Shown: one piece after another, positions 36,238 through 48,985 of the stretch
Layout of the letters: each line of letters starts with the position of its first letter
Numbering within the stretch: the first letter of the stretch is position 1
Assembly: GCA_950295325.1 (NCBI GenBank)
Contig: OX485803.1
Span: 77,083,554 to 77,147,553 of the forward strand
Source: Polytrichum commune
Lineage: Eukaryota; Streptophyta; Polytrichopsida; Polytrichales; Polytrichaceae
DNA: 64,000 bases
Reading direction: 5' to 3'
Program-made: the position numbers and the translations under genes
Notes under the pieces: generated by a model
Seen by the model: only the letters and a program-made list of their open reading frames with translations
What the model was told of the DNA's origin: nothing
The model's database searches: none

Positions 36238-37900
36238 GGTTTCCAAACTGTATGCTTGGAACGAGATCCCCTCCCCTACTCAAAATAATTTGATTAAGAA
36301 TGTAGGTCTCCAACTTTGGAACTGCAACCCCTTCAAAAGTGCTTAGGACATGATCCATCCTAAATGCATGGGCATCTTCAAATTTCTATACAATGATCTG
36401 ATGATTATTTTGAATACTTTGATGTGATCAGCATAGTATTAACAAACAAGAATATATCAACAATCTTCAAGAACATGATTTCAACAAAATCTAGATTTGA
36501 ATCACTAGAAGCAATAACATCTTGTGTCTTGAATGCGGTCCTTGGGAAATGATGCCCAACTTGAGATTTATAAGGAATAAACAAAGCCCATAAACTTAGT
36601 GCGGTTTTCATAGTCTTAGCTTGGTTTCAGCAATCAAATAATTGACCAAGACAAAATTAGTAAAAATGCAAGAATTGGCTTCTCCAATCCTTATTGATGG
36701 TGGAGGATACTCATGTTACATCAAAATATATCAACATGCTCTATAATGTCTACAATGTAGCGGATAAAGGCACAAAGTAGAAAACAAAATCATCTATCAA
36801 GTGGATGTCATGTGGATAAACTCTTGATGAATTAAAATACAACCAAACAAATTTAAGGATTACATAGGAACCTTGAATGTCCAAAGGCAATGGTAACAAA
36901 CTTGTGTTAGATATACATTACACGAGATTAAAAGGTGTCGGTTCATATTCATTAGAGTCAAACAACTAATAATATGCTTTCATTATGTATGTAATCTCAC
37001 AACCTAAATTGCATAAACAAGCGGATCTTCACAAAAAGCTATGTCCCTCTTTTTAATGGAATCTATAAATCTTTACATTACATTAACGTAACCTATTTTT
37101 TTAATCAACCTAGACAACATATAGACAACTTCGAGTGTTATTATAATTTATTGTTATTTGTTGTGATTGTGTTCAATGAAATCGAATTATGAATTGTTGG
37201 CCAATATGTTTTCTAAAACAAATTGATTCTCTTTACCAAGGATCTAACGTTTCTATCTACAAGGTGAGTATGCATATTAGTGCGAATTACATAACATTTT
37301 TTTTGCTTCTTATTGCTCGTGTTACGTTGTTGATAGTTGGTGATCGATCATGTAGAACTTTGACAATGTTATTAGATTGTCACTCACATTACTATCAATT
37401 CTTCATATTATATACCCGCTCTAAGAGAGTCCTCCTAATGGTTCTATCCAAGTTTGGGACTTAGCCAATAAGAACATGCTCGGAGAACACTACCTAATGT
37501 TCAAAAGGTGAAACACCTTGAATTGGGGAATTAAAAATGTCCTCTCTCATATTGTTCCCAAGAGCTAGTCCCTAGGTTTCTCACATGGTTGGCAAAATAA
37601 ATCTAGTTCACCGAAATACCCCCAATGGATGATAAAGTGGACCATAGTGGAAGCACATGAACGCAAGTGCTACAAAGATCACCCATCTTAGTACTCTTCC
37701 CGTGCCAAGCAATTAACATTGGAGTTTCCATGGGGTCCATCTTACTTGCGCAAAATCGAGGCAAAATTCAAAAGTGTATGCATGTTAACTCATCCTCGAA
37801 TCCTGATGGATCGTCACACAATTGGATATTTGTTTAGTGATATCAGGACCCACATACCACAAGCCTACTCAAGAGAACTTGCAGATTCCAACTTGAGTGT
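36238..37900. other. Upstream region of the TNL gene, no gene seen
   Basis: This should contain the promoter and leader of the TNL gene. A frame at 36137-36358 on the minus strand overlaps the start of the TIR exon in another frame and is taken as incidental. No long open frame or named element is present, and no TATA position could be fixed with confidence. Confidence 0.4.
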
Positions 37901-37920
37901 TACTTACCTAGGCATCATGA

Positions 37921-38295
37921 ACTCCAGGAGACACTTCGATCCGCCATCAAGGCGACTGCATGCACAAAAGAAGCGTCAAGAGAAGCGGTGATACAAGCAG
38001 CCTGCACAACAACCATACGTTTAGAGACTTGCCCTTAGGTGAATAGAGAGAAAGACGAGTCTAAGCTGGTGGCAAAACTCTAGTTAGTTAAGTAGAGAGG
38101 AACGAACTCTATTATGATCGAGCAAGGAAGGGTTGCATATTCCTCTAGTGGTATCAGCACAAACAAACTCAAGAGAAGCAGTTTGTAAGAGTGTAGCTTG
38201 CCTCCAGGAGACACGGCCGCCATGGCGAGTGCTGAAACAAAAGAAGTGTCAAGAGCGGCGGATCTGCAAGCAGCCTGCACAGCAACGATACGATG
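37921..38295 (+). repeat. Duplicated segment of about 95 bp
   Basis: The interval 37921-38020 and the interval 38200-38295 share a diverged sequence: CTCCAGGAGACAC, then AAAAGAAG(C/T)GTCAAGAG, then CAAGCAGCCTGCACA(A/G)CAAC. The copies are in direct orientation about 280 bp apart. No domain was recognised in either frame. Confidence 0.6.
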
Positions 38296-38304
38296 GGAGT
38301 GGCC

Positions 38305-38440
38305 TCGGCTGAAGAGACACAGACAGAGAGAGCGAGAGAGACAGCGAGAGAGAGAGAGACACACAGAAAGAGAGAGTGAGAGCGAGTCCTGGTGCCACAA
38401 CTTCAAAAGTTAGCTTGAGAGAGAGAGAGAGGAATGGACT
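38305..38440. repeat. GA-rich microsatellite tract
   Basis: This is a long purine tract of GAGA, CAGA and GCGAGA variants, followed after 38413 by a second (GA)n. The Ser/Leu-rich open frames on the minus strand are by-products of it. Confidence 0.8.
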
Positions 38441-38629
38441 CCTTCTTTCCTTCTTTCGTTCATTGTGTGCCTGCCAGAGAGTTGGGGGCACCTAATAATA
38501 AGTTAGAGTGCTACAGTGGCAGCCTACGACGCAAGTGGCGTCCGGCATCTTGGGCAGCGTTTCTGAATTATTGAACCGACTTTGTGAGTGAATGCGTGCA
38601 GACCAAGCAACTATTATACTGTACTTAAG

Positions 38630-38810
38630 AGCAGTGAATGGGGACAACCAGCTGCTAGGTACAGCTGAACCGGTTGAAGTTCAAGACTTCAGGGAAACAA
38701 TCAACCATTTTCAAGGAACCTATGGAATAAACTCTGGTTTTATAAAGGAGACCTGAAAGATTTCAACATGTACCGCCTTGGACTTGAGAACAATAGGATA
38801 TCGAGCGAAA
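38630..38810 (+). repeat. Dispersed repeat, second copy of 13385-13600
   Basis: It shares blocks such as CTTCAGGGAAACAA and ATTTCAACATGTA with the 13.4-kb copy, in the same orientation. It is non-coding and has unknown boundaries. Confidence 0.55.
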
Positions 38811-39573
38811 AATCCTCCCCAAACAACGAGGGGCAGGTGTCACATGGGTGGGCAGGCTCCACATGCGGGGGCTCCTTAGCTGCCCAGATTTCATGTCCAC
38901 CCTTCATCATTCGAAGGTTCTTCAACTTCCACTGCTCTCCTGACCAGGATCAGATGCAGTGAACGTGCAAGCTTCCCCTGCAGTAAGGTAGACAGGTCTT
39001 AAATGGTTACTGTTTCCAAGTAAGCCCTTCTCTTAGGATACAAAACACACGATTAGTACAAAATGGTTATCAAATCCATATCAAGGCCATAGCCACCTTC
39101 CTAATAATTTTCGGAGCTTTTATAAATATATTTTTGCATCATCAAAGTGAAGATTCTTGTGCTCATTAAACGATTATGAATTATGTTCATTGTTGAACCT
39201 AGAATGGTTAGCATATTTTGAGCACGTAGTCCAGTCTCCTCAAACATATGTTTTGTCAGTGTTTGTTTGTGAAGCTACACCTTACCTCAAACCACACAAA
39301 AATAGGTAAATCCGATTAAGATAAGTTATTGAATAAGGTGCGCCTACCTAATAACATAGCACTGAGAAAACCCAACAAATAACTCAAGCATCACATAAAG
39401 CCAAGAATTTGGAATCATTCATTCGACATGAAATTGGAATTTTGAGCGGGACTTTCTATATTGAGAAACGTGGCGTGAGTACATTCAGTAGTGTTATGAG
39501 GTGTATGCCTATGTTACATAATGGTCTACAAGTTGATTAAAGTATACGCAATTGACACTTGGCATTAGAATGC

Positions 39574-39983
39574 CACGGGTAGATCACTCCATTGTCAAGT
39601 TGAACACCACGTGCGACCAAAAAAAATCTTCTTTTGGTAAGTTGCACCACCAAAATGGGTCAAAATTTTATCAAAAATTTTTCATGAGTAGATATACACA
39701 GTACCTATGACATGGTTAAAAGTGGTAACTAAATTTGATGATTTTTTTTTTTCATAAAACATACCATTTCTAACTAGAATGACACAGAATTGAACTAAAA
39801 TAATTACTAGAAAAAATAAAGATGACTAAAAATTTCAAAAAAGTATACAAAAGATACTATCAATGGTTATGTATATGTAGAAAAAATATCATAAATTTTA
39901 AAATTATATATGGCATGTAATATAGGGGTAGCAAACTTTGTCCGCACGTGGTGTCAACTTGACAATGAAGTGACCTCCCCGTG
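39574..39983. mobile_element. hAT-like MITE with perfect 8-bp target duplication
   Basis: The 410-bp element has inverted ends of about 45 bp with a few mismatches, starting CACGGGTAGATCAC on one side and CACGGGGAGGTCAC on the other strand. TAGAATGC flanks it on both sides (39566-39573 and 39984-39991). It has no coding capacity and is AT-rich inside. Its ends share the CACGGGN5TCAC-type pattern with the 14685-15582 element, so both were probably mobilised by one hAT transposase. Confidence 0.88.
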
Positions 39984-39991
39984 TAGAATGC

Positions 39992-40880
39992 TCAAGAATA
40001 TCTTCCTCTTGCATACTAAAATGTAAATACATGACACTTGCCATTTGTATGCTCAATGATATTTCTCCTTGCATTTTAAATCACGAAACTAACATCTCAA
40101 GTATCCCAATGTGCTACGTTAAATGTCATGATGTAAATAATTTTCCACTTAGAGAAGTTACTTATGTTGACGAATAACTTCCTATTAGCAATTAGCAGAC
40201 ATGACGCTTTGAAAACTCTAGGTATCTAGTTTGGTCCCTTTGCAAATAGTGTACGAAACACGCCATAAACAATGTAGGGTGCAAGCATGATAAAGTGGAC
40301 CAAAAAAGAGCTCTAGTATGCTAAAATCATTATCTTCTTGGTATGACGCCTATAACTAATAACAAGATGTTGTTTATATTTTTTTTATTTCATGATTCTC
40401 AAATATACAATATCAAAATGAGATCTTCAACACTTATCATTAAAGTGTTGTTGAAAATCACATGGTTAAAGATGGTTTGGATGTAAATTTTATGACCTTA
40501 AATATTATTCATATTACTTGAATTCATTATAAACTTGAGGGCATCATAAAAGAACGGAATACATCAATTACTGTAGTTGTTTGTCATTTTTTTAATTAGA
40601 CAATTACTTAATCAATAGCATCCACTTGCACGCCACTTGCACTATCTTCTAAAATATGCATACTTTGTTTAAAGATATTTTTGGTCAACATAAATTTCTT
40701 GGCTTTATAAATATATGTTTTCCTTGAATGTTTCTGATTTTTTCACAAAATTTGAAGTTAGTGTATAATCTTGAGCCATTTTCACTTTAAAATATGCAAG
40801 GATCAAAAGGTGTCCACTTTATCATGCTTGCACCCTGTAGTACAGTTAGTTTTCATTAGCAACATATTTCGTGTCAGGAG
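39992..40880. other. Intergenic, AT-rich, no gene
   Basis: No open frame of note. The phrase AGTGGACCA(A/T)AA...CATGATAAAG occurs near 40290 and inverted near 40815, a weak inverted repeat of unknown origin. Confidence 0.4.
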
Positions 40881-43800
40881 ATACATAAAATAAAATAAAA
40901 TAATAGTAACGTCGGGGATTTTTTGTACACCGACGTGAATGGGAGCCCATTCCTCCATACTATGTTCATGTTTGACCAAGCATCACCGTACGGGTACTTC
41001 CTTCCTCTCGGAAGGTGGGCTCCTTGAGCTTTTGAAGAACGGACGTTGCACCTATCGTCTAGGGGGGATTAATAGGGGGTTCTTTGTTTTCAAGCTTCCT
41101 TTTGTTTAATGTGAGATATTTAATGGCAATTTGGTGTAGGTGTTTCATAAGTGTTTGATCTCGTTTTTGGGTATTTTAAGTTTTTCTAGGTCTTCAATTG
41201 GTTGTTTGTGGATAGCTCCTCTAACACATGCTATGATGGTGACAAGGGGATTGACTTGCCATCCGGCTGCTCTAAGTGTTTGTATGAGTGGGTTGTATTT
41301 GGTGGTTTTTTCACTATGCGTTGTATTTGGGAATCTGTCGTGGCAGCATGTGAATTCAATGAACTGTATGACATTTGATAAGGTTGGCACTAGGGGGGGT
41401 TGGTTGTTTGTGGGAGCGCCTAGGACACATAGTATATATGGTCTAAGTCTAGCTAGGCATATGCATGGTGAGGGGGGGCATGTGCATTTGAGTAGCCATT
41501 GTGGGAATGTATTGTCTTGTGGTCTAGAGTTTTGGTTGCCCGCATTTATGAGTGTATTATATCTCGTGTGTTTATTTGATTGTAGTGTGTGTATAATTTG
41601 GTGCACTGCTTTATTATGGCGTGCTATACGTAGACCTTTTATGTGGGGGTTTGAGCATGTAGAGAGTAGGTGTGGCCATGTGTCTATGGTATTATTGGGG
41701 CATAGCGTGCAAATTGGGTTTGGGAACAAATTAGGCCAAAAGATGTTTTTACAATGGTTACCCATGTATTGGGCATAGCGGAGTTTTAGAGTTTGCGTAA
41801 TTTGGGCGTCTGTGATCTTGGGGTTTTTCCAAAAGTGGTTGGAGAGTTTGTGGTCAATTTGGTCGTTGTTTGTCCATTTGTCTATGTATGTGAATTAAGG
41901 TTGGGCTAATCTGAGTTCTTGGTTTTTGTGTTCCTTATTGATGAAAGTTTGTAGGTTGCGTATAGCACCCGTGTGGGTGCCTGTGGGGACTCCATTGAGC
42001 CAATATTGTGTAGTGTGTGCCGTATGTATCCTAGGGGTGTTGGTATGTTTGTCTAGTAGGGCTCGGCTGTTAGGTAGTTGGTCCGCAATGTTGTTACCTA
42101 TTATGCATGTATGTACTCTGACTTTATGTATTGTGATTTTGTGTGTGGACCACGTTATGTTGTTGACTAGAGCGGATATGAGTAGTTTGTCCAGGTGGTT
42201 GGGTATTAGATATATGCTATTGAGGCTATCTGTAAATATGTGTATGTCTTGTGTATTTTGTTGTGTATTCTAGACGGCTATTAGGATAGCATTTAGCTCC
42301 GCTCTAAGGATGTTTTGTAGACCTGGGAGTCTCTCTGCAATTCGAAGGTTATTGGCGGGACAATATACTCATGATCCCGTTGTGTTGCCTATGCCATTTT
42401 TGTCAGGGGGGATAAATGATTTGTCTGTGTATATGCATTGTTGGGGCTTGAATTTGAGAGGGTGTGTATTGTACAGTTCTAGTGGTAGGGGTTGTGTTTG
42501 GTGGTTATTGTCCGGCTGGTTGTAGTTTGAGGTTGCATGCCATGCGGGGGAATATTTCATTTTTTTCTGGGGGGATGGGTGGGGGTCTTTTTGTGGGTGA
42601 TTTTTCATTTTAATATTATACAACTCTCGTATGTTGGTTTCTAGCGCGTGGGGTACTTGTGGGGTGTCTAGGGGGTTTGGATTTTGTATGCTTAGTATGG
42701 TAGTGTATTGGTTTTCTAATTGATGTAGGTATTTTGGCCATTCTGATGTGAGGTTGTATTGTATGGTGTTAGGTGGAATGGTTACTATCGTGTGTATTTC
42801 TACGTGGGTGATGGGGAGGGGGTTCTCTTTGTGGTTGATTATGACAACAGTTTTGGTATTGTGGTTTTCTTGGGCTGCCATGCGGGCCCATTGGATTGAT
42901 GTCATGGCAGTTTTAAAGTCTGGGGGGTGGGCTAAACCAATGCCTGCCCATTTTGATGAGTGTGTGTGGTCTGTTGAGCCAAATATTATGTCCCGGTTGT
43001 GTGGGGAATTGTATTGAGTGATTGTTATTGGACACGTGAGGGGCGAGGAGTAATATGAGTGTGTAATATTGTATGTTTCTATTAAAGCTTGGAGGGTGGA
43101 GGGGTTGATGGTCATTATTTGGGTTATGTATTTTTTGGCTTTTTTTTTGGGAATACTGTGACATACCTTTGGGTTAACCATAGAATTTCGGTGGTGAAAT
43201 CTTGTGGTGGGGGGTTCAAGAAGTGTAGCATGGGATGTTTTTGGCTTTGGTTATGTCTTTCCCATAGCCATTGTAACCTTGTGAGTGGCATGATGAGGAT
43301 ATATGCTCCCATTGGGTTGTATATATTGGTTTTCATTTCTTGTATTTGTATGGTAGGTTTGGTAGTAGTAAGATCTTTGTCTGGGATTAGTGTGAGGTTT
43401 GGGGTTATGATGGGTGGGCGGATACATCTTTGGTCCTTGGATTGCCTAAAGTTTATACAAGAGTTGTATGCGGTGAGGGTGTTGGTTTTTTGTTGGTGTT
43501 GCAAAAATTTGTGGAGTGCGAATATGTTATGATCAAGGGCGACATTATCATGATGGAGAAGTAGTGAGGCGTCTATCCATTTGGTCGTGTTAGTTGGGGG
43601 GGGGGGTGGCTCCATTGGCATAAGTAGTGTTGTTTTATGGCTTTTGCTCCCCATTTGTCCTTATATGTTGTAGTTTTGGCGTTTATTTTGGTTTGTATTC
43701 GTTTTCCATTTATGGGGTCCACTTGGTTACTAGTGTTTATGGGTGGGATGGGCGTTGGTACTTGTTTTGAGGGAGGGTTGTGGATTGTGGGTAGGTTATG

Positions 43801-44330
43801 TGGGAATAGTAGTTGAGCTTGTGCCAGGGCTTCTTTGATTAGTTTAGCAGTCGCTTTGAATTTTTGTTTGAACTCCTTAGGGGATAGGATTTGGTGTGTG
43901 TTTGGGTTTTGGATTTGGGTTAGGGCGGTGATGTTGTACATGTGTAGCTTATTAAGATTATTTTTGGTGGTTTGTGTCTAGTCTTGGGAGAGTAGGGCGT
44001 AACTTGTTGTTTGCAGCCATGTATGTTCTATTGCTGACTACTTTATGGGGAAGTTTTTGGTGGTCGTATGGACATGGATTTCATATTCCCGTTCTAGTAG
44101 GTATAGTGTGCGGGTTGTGGGTGATCTTACACATGCATGGTATTTTAGGCGTGGGAGGTGGCATGATCCCCCATATTTGGCTGTTATGTATTTGGTTAGA
44201 CCTTGGTAGATTTGGGTTAGTTGGCCTTGGTCATTAAGGGCATTGAGTAGTTGCTTGCCAATACAATGAATGTAGTCGGGGAGGATGAAGGTGGTATTCA
44301 TGCCAAAGTCTTCGTGGGAAAGGTGACTTA

Positions 44331-44579
44331 GGGCCGGTTTACACTACGGTGGAGAAGGCCTCCGGTTGGTCAAGAATGCTTGGCCAAGACATGGTTATAT
44401 GAGGCAAATGGTGGATGTGCCGGAGAAGAATTAAAGGCAATAAAATATTTTTATTGAGTTGGGCTTCTCCGGAGGAGGAACACCCACCGGTCAAGAGTTG
44501 CATTTTCGACCAATCACAATTGAGAAACGCCTTTTTTTTCATGACCGGTGGACTTCTCCACCGTAGTGTAAACCGGCCC
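44331..44579. mobile_element. Harbinger/Tourist-like MITE inside the LINE, TTA target duplication
   Basis: The 249-bp element has near-perfect terminal inverted repeats of 27 bp beginning GGGCCGGTTTACACTACGG. TTA flanks it on both sides (44328-44330 and 44580-44582). The 3-bp TTA duplication and G-rich ends fit the PIF/Harbinger superfamily. It has no coding capacity. It splits the LINE polymerase, so it is younger than the LINE. Confidence 0.88.
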
Positions 44580-46347
44580 TTAGTGCATTCGTTGTGCTAT
44601 TGGGTAGATTGCATATTTCTTTAGTGGGTTTACTAAGGACTTTGTGTAATTTTTTGATGTCAAGTTTAGAGAATGGAACTGCATAATTGCGTAGGCTAAT
44701 CCTGGTTTGAACACTGTATTTAGGATGTGGATCTTTTGTTTATTTATGGTTGGGGATGTTGTTAATAGTTTACTTTGTTTTTTGGCTTTTTCCATAGTGA
44801 TGTTTCTTTGGATGTTCCATTTTAGTGAGAGGACTAGATGGATGCCAAGATATGTATATGGTTCGTTTTGTGTCAAGATGGGGAAGGGTTTATTCTTGAA
44901 GTGGATCTAGTGAGCCTGTATGTAGGCTTTGAAGAGAATGGGTTTCAGGTTTGATTTGTTGGGGCATCCTATGATGGCGCATTTGGAGATATTAAGGTCT
45001 AGGTGTGCCCATTCAGAGAAATTTTAGAATTTGGAAATTTGTGGTTGGATTTGTGTTATGTTGTCGGTAAGTATGGCTAGGTCATCAGCGTAGGCTATGG
45101 TATTACATGTAGTTGATAATGTTTTAAAGTGATAACCTGTGTTGTCTTTCTCTAGCCATCTGAGGAGTGGGTCTAGGAATATGATAAAGAGGTATGGACT
45201 TAGGGTGTCACTTTGGATGGTACCTCTGTTAATTTGTATGGATGGGGTTGTTCTGAAGTGGCTTCCGTGGAAGGCGGTAGTTGAGTTTGTGTAGATATTA
45301 CCAATTAGACATACTGCATCACGGGGGTAGCCAAGATCCTTCATTATCGCAAGGAGTCTTGCATGATCTATGGATCCAAATGCATTTCTAAAGTCTATAT
45401 AGGTGAGGTATATATGGTTGTTAGTTAGACGAGCATCTTCTAGTGCTCCTATGATCATTTGGATTTGTCTGGTGATGTTTCTTTGTGGTTTGAAGCCTTT
45501 TTGACTGAAGTGTATTATTTTGTGTTTTTCACCGTACTTTGTGAGGAGGGCAGTGAGCGTACTAGTGTAGAGTTTACATATAGTGTTGGCCAATGCGATG
45601 GGTTTATAGTTGGTGATTAGTAGTGGGTCCCTTTTTGTGGAGGAGTATTGTTTTTATTATGTTTCCAGTATTGGGGTTTATTTTTCTGGTGGTAACATTG
45701 CCAGAAGAAAATAAATCATAAATCATAAAAGGGGGTGAAAAAGGCTTTGAGGATTTCGTTTGGGATGTTGTCCGGTCCTGGAGTTTTCCCTCTGGCTAAT
45801 TTTTTAAAGTTATTGTCAAATACTTCACGGGTGAAGTTTTTCGATATTCTGGAATGATGGGGGCCTCGTTTTTCAATGATGAATCCTTTTTGGTCCAACC
45901 ACGAGTAGTTCCGGACTACACATTGGCAGGTTGTAGGGTGGTCAGTGGGGTCCTCGCACAGAGGGGCTTTCCTATTAAAGGAGTTTTGTTGTGTTTTTAG
46001 GATTTCTTGATTTATGTTTATTGGGTTTGTCAGGGTGTTGTCATTTGTATCTTTGAGGCAATCTAGGGATATATTTGTAGATGGTTTAAATATTCTTTTA
46101 TGCATATTTTTGGGTTTAGTGTTTAGTAGGAGCCTATATTTTGTGATGGTTTTCTTACAGTTGATGGCAATTTGTTTGGTGGTAATTTTGTGGGCTTATA
46201 TTTTTGCTAGGCGTCCTATAGCAGCGAGCTCTTCAATCCATTTTTTTACCATTGTGTCATTAGTGGGGGTGGGGGGGACAACCGTATTTTTTAGTGTATA
46301 TAATTGTTGTATATCCGGGTGGTTTGGCCAATTTGCGCATGGTATGG

Positions 46348-47093
46348 GGGGCCATTCACGGTTAGGGTACTACTTTTGGCCGTCTAACGGAAAACGGATT
46401 TTTTTGGATAACTTCACATGCTTGGTATGATTAGATTTGTATTGTGAAGCATATTTTGGATCATACCTACATTTCATACTCCATATCGAATACACTGACA
46501 AAGTTAATTTAGAAGGAATAGGATCATCTAGGATATCCTTTTGATTCCTTAAAGGACATTCAGGAGTGTTGTCTTAATTGTTCACCTTAAGATCAAGGAA
46601 TGAAAAGGACAACAAGAATCAATCGAAACGATCCCAAATTTTTTCCTCACACTCATCGTTCAAGTGTGTACCAATAGAACCAAATATGTATTGAATAGCA
46701 ATTGCCCAACTTTACATGTGGCACCAAACATGTCCAAATATACATATACTCACGGCCACACGTAAAATGAACGTCTAGTATTAGAATTGGACAAAAAAAT
46801 TTATATGAATGGACACATGACACTTTTACCAAGGTACCAAGATACATAACAGGAAATAATTGACCACCAATGCACACCTAAATAGCAAAAAAATGCCACT
46901 GATGTGGCCTAGGGTTTAGGGTGATTATTAAATAATAATAAAAATCTTTCTTGATAAAGCTTATGAACTATCTACTTATTTATGTAAAATTTATTGATCA
47001 AATAATAATAAATCATGATAAAAACCAAGATCAATGCGACAAAGTCCTTAAGTCCTTTGTCCCAAAAGTAGTACCCTGATCGTGAATGGCCCC
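46348..47093. mobile_element. Small TIR element with 4-bp target duplication, copy 2
   Basis: The 746-bp element has imperfect 32-bp inverted ends starting GGGGCCATTCACG and containing GGGTACTACTTTTGG. The likely target duplication is ATGG (46344-46347 and 47094-47097). The inside matches the reverse complement of the copy at 20287-21096, for example around ATCATACCTACATTTCATAC. It interrupts the LINE between its endonuclease and reverse transcriptase parts. Confidence 0.78.
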
Positions 47094-48493
47094 ATGGAGT
47101 ATGTTGTGCGTATGGCTTTTCTAGTGTTATGGTAGGTCTAGAGGTGACGTTTCCACAGTTTTTGTTGTTTACGTGGGAGGAAGCCTCCTTGTTGGCGGGC
47201 CCTGTGCGGTAGTGTATGGGGGGTTTGTGTGTTAAGACACGTTTCTTCGATGCATGTGCTTAGTGTATTTATTATCTTTTGGAATTTTTCTTGGGCTTCC
47301 ACCCATTCTGTGTGGTGGAGATGTGACGTGTACATTTTTTGGGTGAGAGTTTGTATGGCAAGGTTGGTGGTTTCTTGAAATTGGATGAGTATTTTTGGGA
47401 TTTTTTTTGGTGGTATGGGGTATGTGATTCTTGGGGTGTATCTATCGGGGTTGTTTGTTTTCTAGGCAAGTGTGTTGGGGCCTAGATCTAGGCTGACATG
47501 ATAGTGATCTGAATTTTGATTTTGGTGGAGCAGGGTTGTGCATGTTATGTGTGCGTGGGTTGGCATCTAAGTGTAGAATCCATCGATGAGACTGGTGGAT
47601 TAAGTAGTTGCGTCCACCTTGTCGGGATAAAGTTTCAGTGTTTTGGATTGGGTGTAGGGTTAGGGTTTGCATACAACATGCCCATTCCCTATTTTCCCGG
47701 GTGGGGGCTTGGGGTGTGCCATCGTGAGTATGTCCTTGTAGGAGGATGTCTATGTTAAAATTGCCTGCTAATATGGTTTTGTGTGTAGGGTGGTGTTTTG
47801 TTAGGATGGTGATTTGGGCTATAATATCGGGTATGAGGTTTATGTCGTGTGGGTGTGATGGCATGTATATATTCAAAATGAGGAGTGGTGTTAGTGGTTT
47901 GTTGGCTATTTTGAAAGCTTGTAAGTAGGGTGGGATACGGGTTGGTGTGGGATTTTGGTTATGTTCTCAGAGGTGTGCATTTTTTTGTGGATCATGGCTG
48001 GAACTCCTCCGCAAGGGGACTCGTTTGTGGCGTATTGGTGGTTTCTTCCTGAATCTATAATGTTGGTGTTATTGTATGATATTTTGTAATTTGGGAACTT
48101 GTTGTCTATATATGTGGTTGATTTATTTTTGGTTAGTTTAGTTTCCTGTAGTATAATGATGTGGGGTTTGTTGTGCAAGGTGTTCATAAGTTCTATAATG
48201 CTTGGTAGGCTGGAGCCAATATGTCCCATATTCCATGTGATAATGTAGGTGTTGGTGTTGTGGGTGTCTATGCATTATGGTTGTGGAGGTTGGTCGTATG
48301 TTTGGTTTGGGGTGGGTGTAAATCTTGCGACCTGGTGGGTGCGCTTGGCAATGTTTTGAAGGAGTTGTTTAGGTACTAGGGGGAAGTGTTGTTCTAGGTT
48401 TTTTTGGGTGACGGGTTCCCCTTGGGCAATCTTTTGGTTAATATGTGCGTGTATAGGTATTGTCGAGGGGGTTTCTAATGTGTGAGTGTTAAG

Positions 48494-48985
48494 TATTAGA
48501 CTTAATTACATTCAATTACACTTAATTAGTTTGAATGCGTATGAATACATGTGAAAGTAGACAACATCACCTAAAATATTATAAAATATACATACTAAAT
48601 CAACACACTAACTTAAGTGCCATTTTAGAATGACAAAGACAAATTCAAATTGTAAGTCACAAAAATTATAACCTCAGTGGTAGTGAGGGTTTTGCAATAT
48701 TTTTGACTTCCAAGTCAACTACATGCTTTATTGACGGTTTCACTTTGATAATGAAATCCCAATCAATTGCTTATTTACTCAATGGAAGTGAACACATATA
48801 TTGGATTTTGGGCCTTGAAGGTGAAGTGCACTCAATATGGGATTTGTAGTCAAGCGGCCTTCAAAAATGCAAGGGCAATGTTTTTTTAGAAGTTGGGCTA
48901 GGCGGGCAACAATTTTCAGTCGGGTTCAAAAAATTCCTGGGAGGGCTGCCCTCGCCCGGATCTGACACCCCCCAAAGTTCGTAGG
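48494..48985 (+). mobile_element. Foldback family, single arm
   Basis: It matches the right arm of the 58457-59757 element: the ACATACTAAATCA(A/G)CACACTAA block, CACTCAATATGGGATTTGTAG, then CGGCCTTCAA. Only one arm is present. It abuts the 5' limit of the recognisable LINE. Confidence 0.65.

Larger units (their letters stand above)
40883..48490 (-). pseudogene. Decayed LINE with endonuclease, RT, RNase H and zinc-knuckle end
   Basis: Reading leftwards on the minus strand: an endonuclease part (IIILQETKLTKNKS, about 48130; later AGNFNIDILLQGHTHDG), the reverse transcriptase (KTPGPDNIPNE near 45760, IYLTYIDFRNAFGSIDHARL, RGTIQSDTLSPYLF, NTIAYADDLAI), a fragment of the thumb (YTYLGIHLVLSLKWN), a start of RNase H (CIYTDKSFIPPDKNGIGN, near 42420) and a C-terminal C-x2-C...H...C zinc knuckle (CTLCPNNTIDTWPHLLSTC). 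The frames are broken many times, so it is dead. The 3' end is an (ATAAA)n-type tail at 40883-40902. Two younger DNA elements interrupt it (44331-44579 and 46348-47093). A foldback half-copy begins where the 5' end should be (48494). The 3' end of a second copy lies at 62370-62685. Overlapping plus-strand open frames are shadows. Confidence 0.88.

Noticed and set aside
38080-38491. Ser/Leu-rich secreted-like frames
   Set aside because: They are translations of a (GA)n microsatellite.
41140-41778. 212-codon plus-strand open frame
   Set aside because: It lies opposite the LINE zinc-knuckle frame, which has clear motifs. The plus-strand reading has none and a Cys/Trp/Leu-rich composition typical of an antisense frame.
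42310-43532. Several plus-strand frames over the LINE RNase H region
   Set aside because: The same reason: the minus strand holds the LINE domains in the right order.
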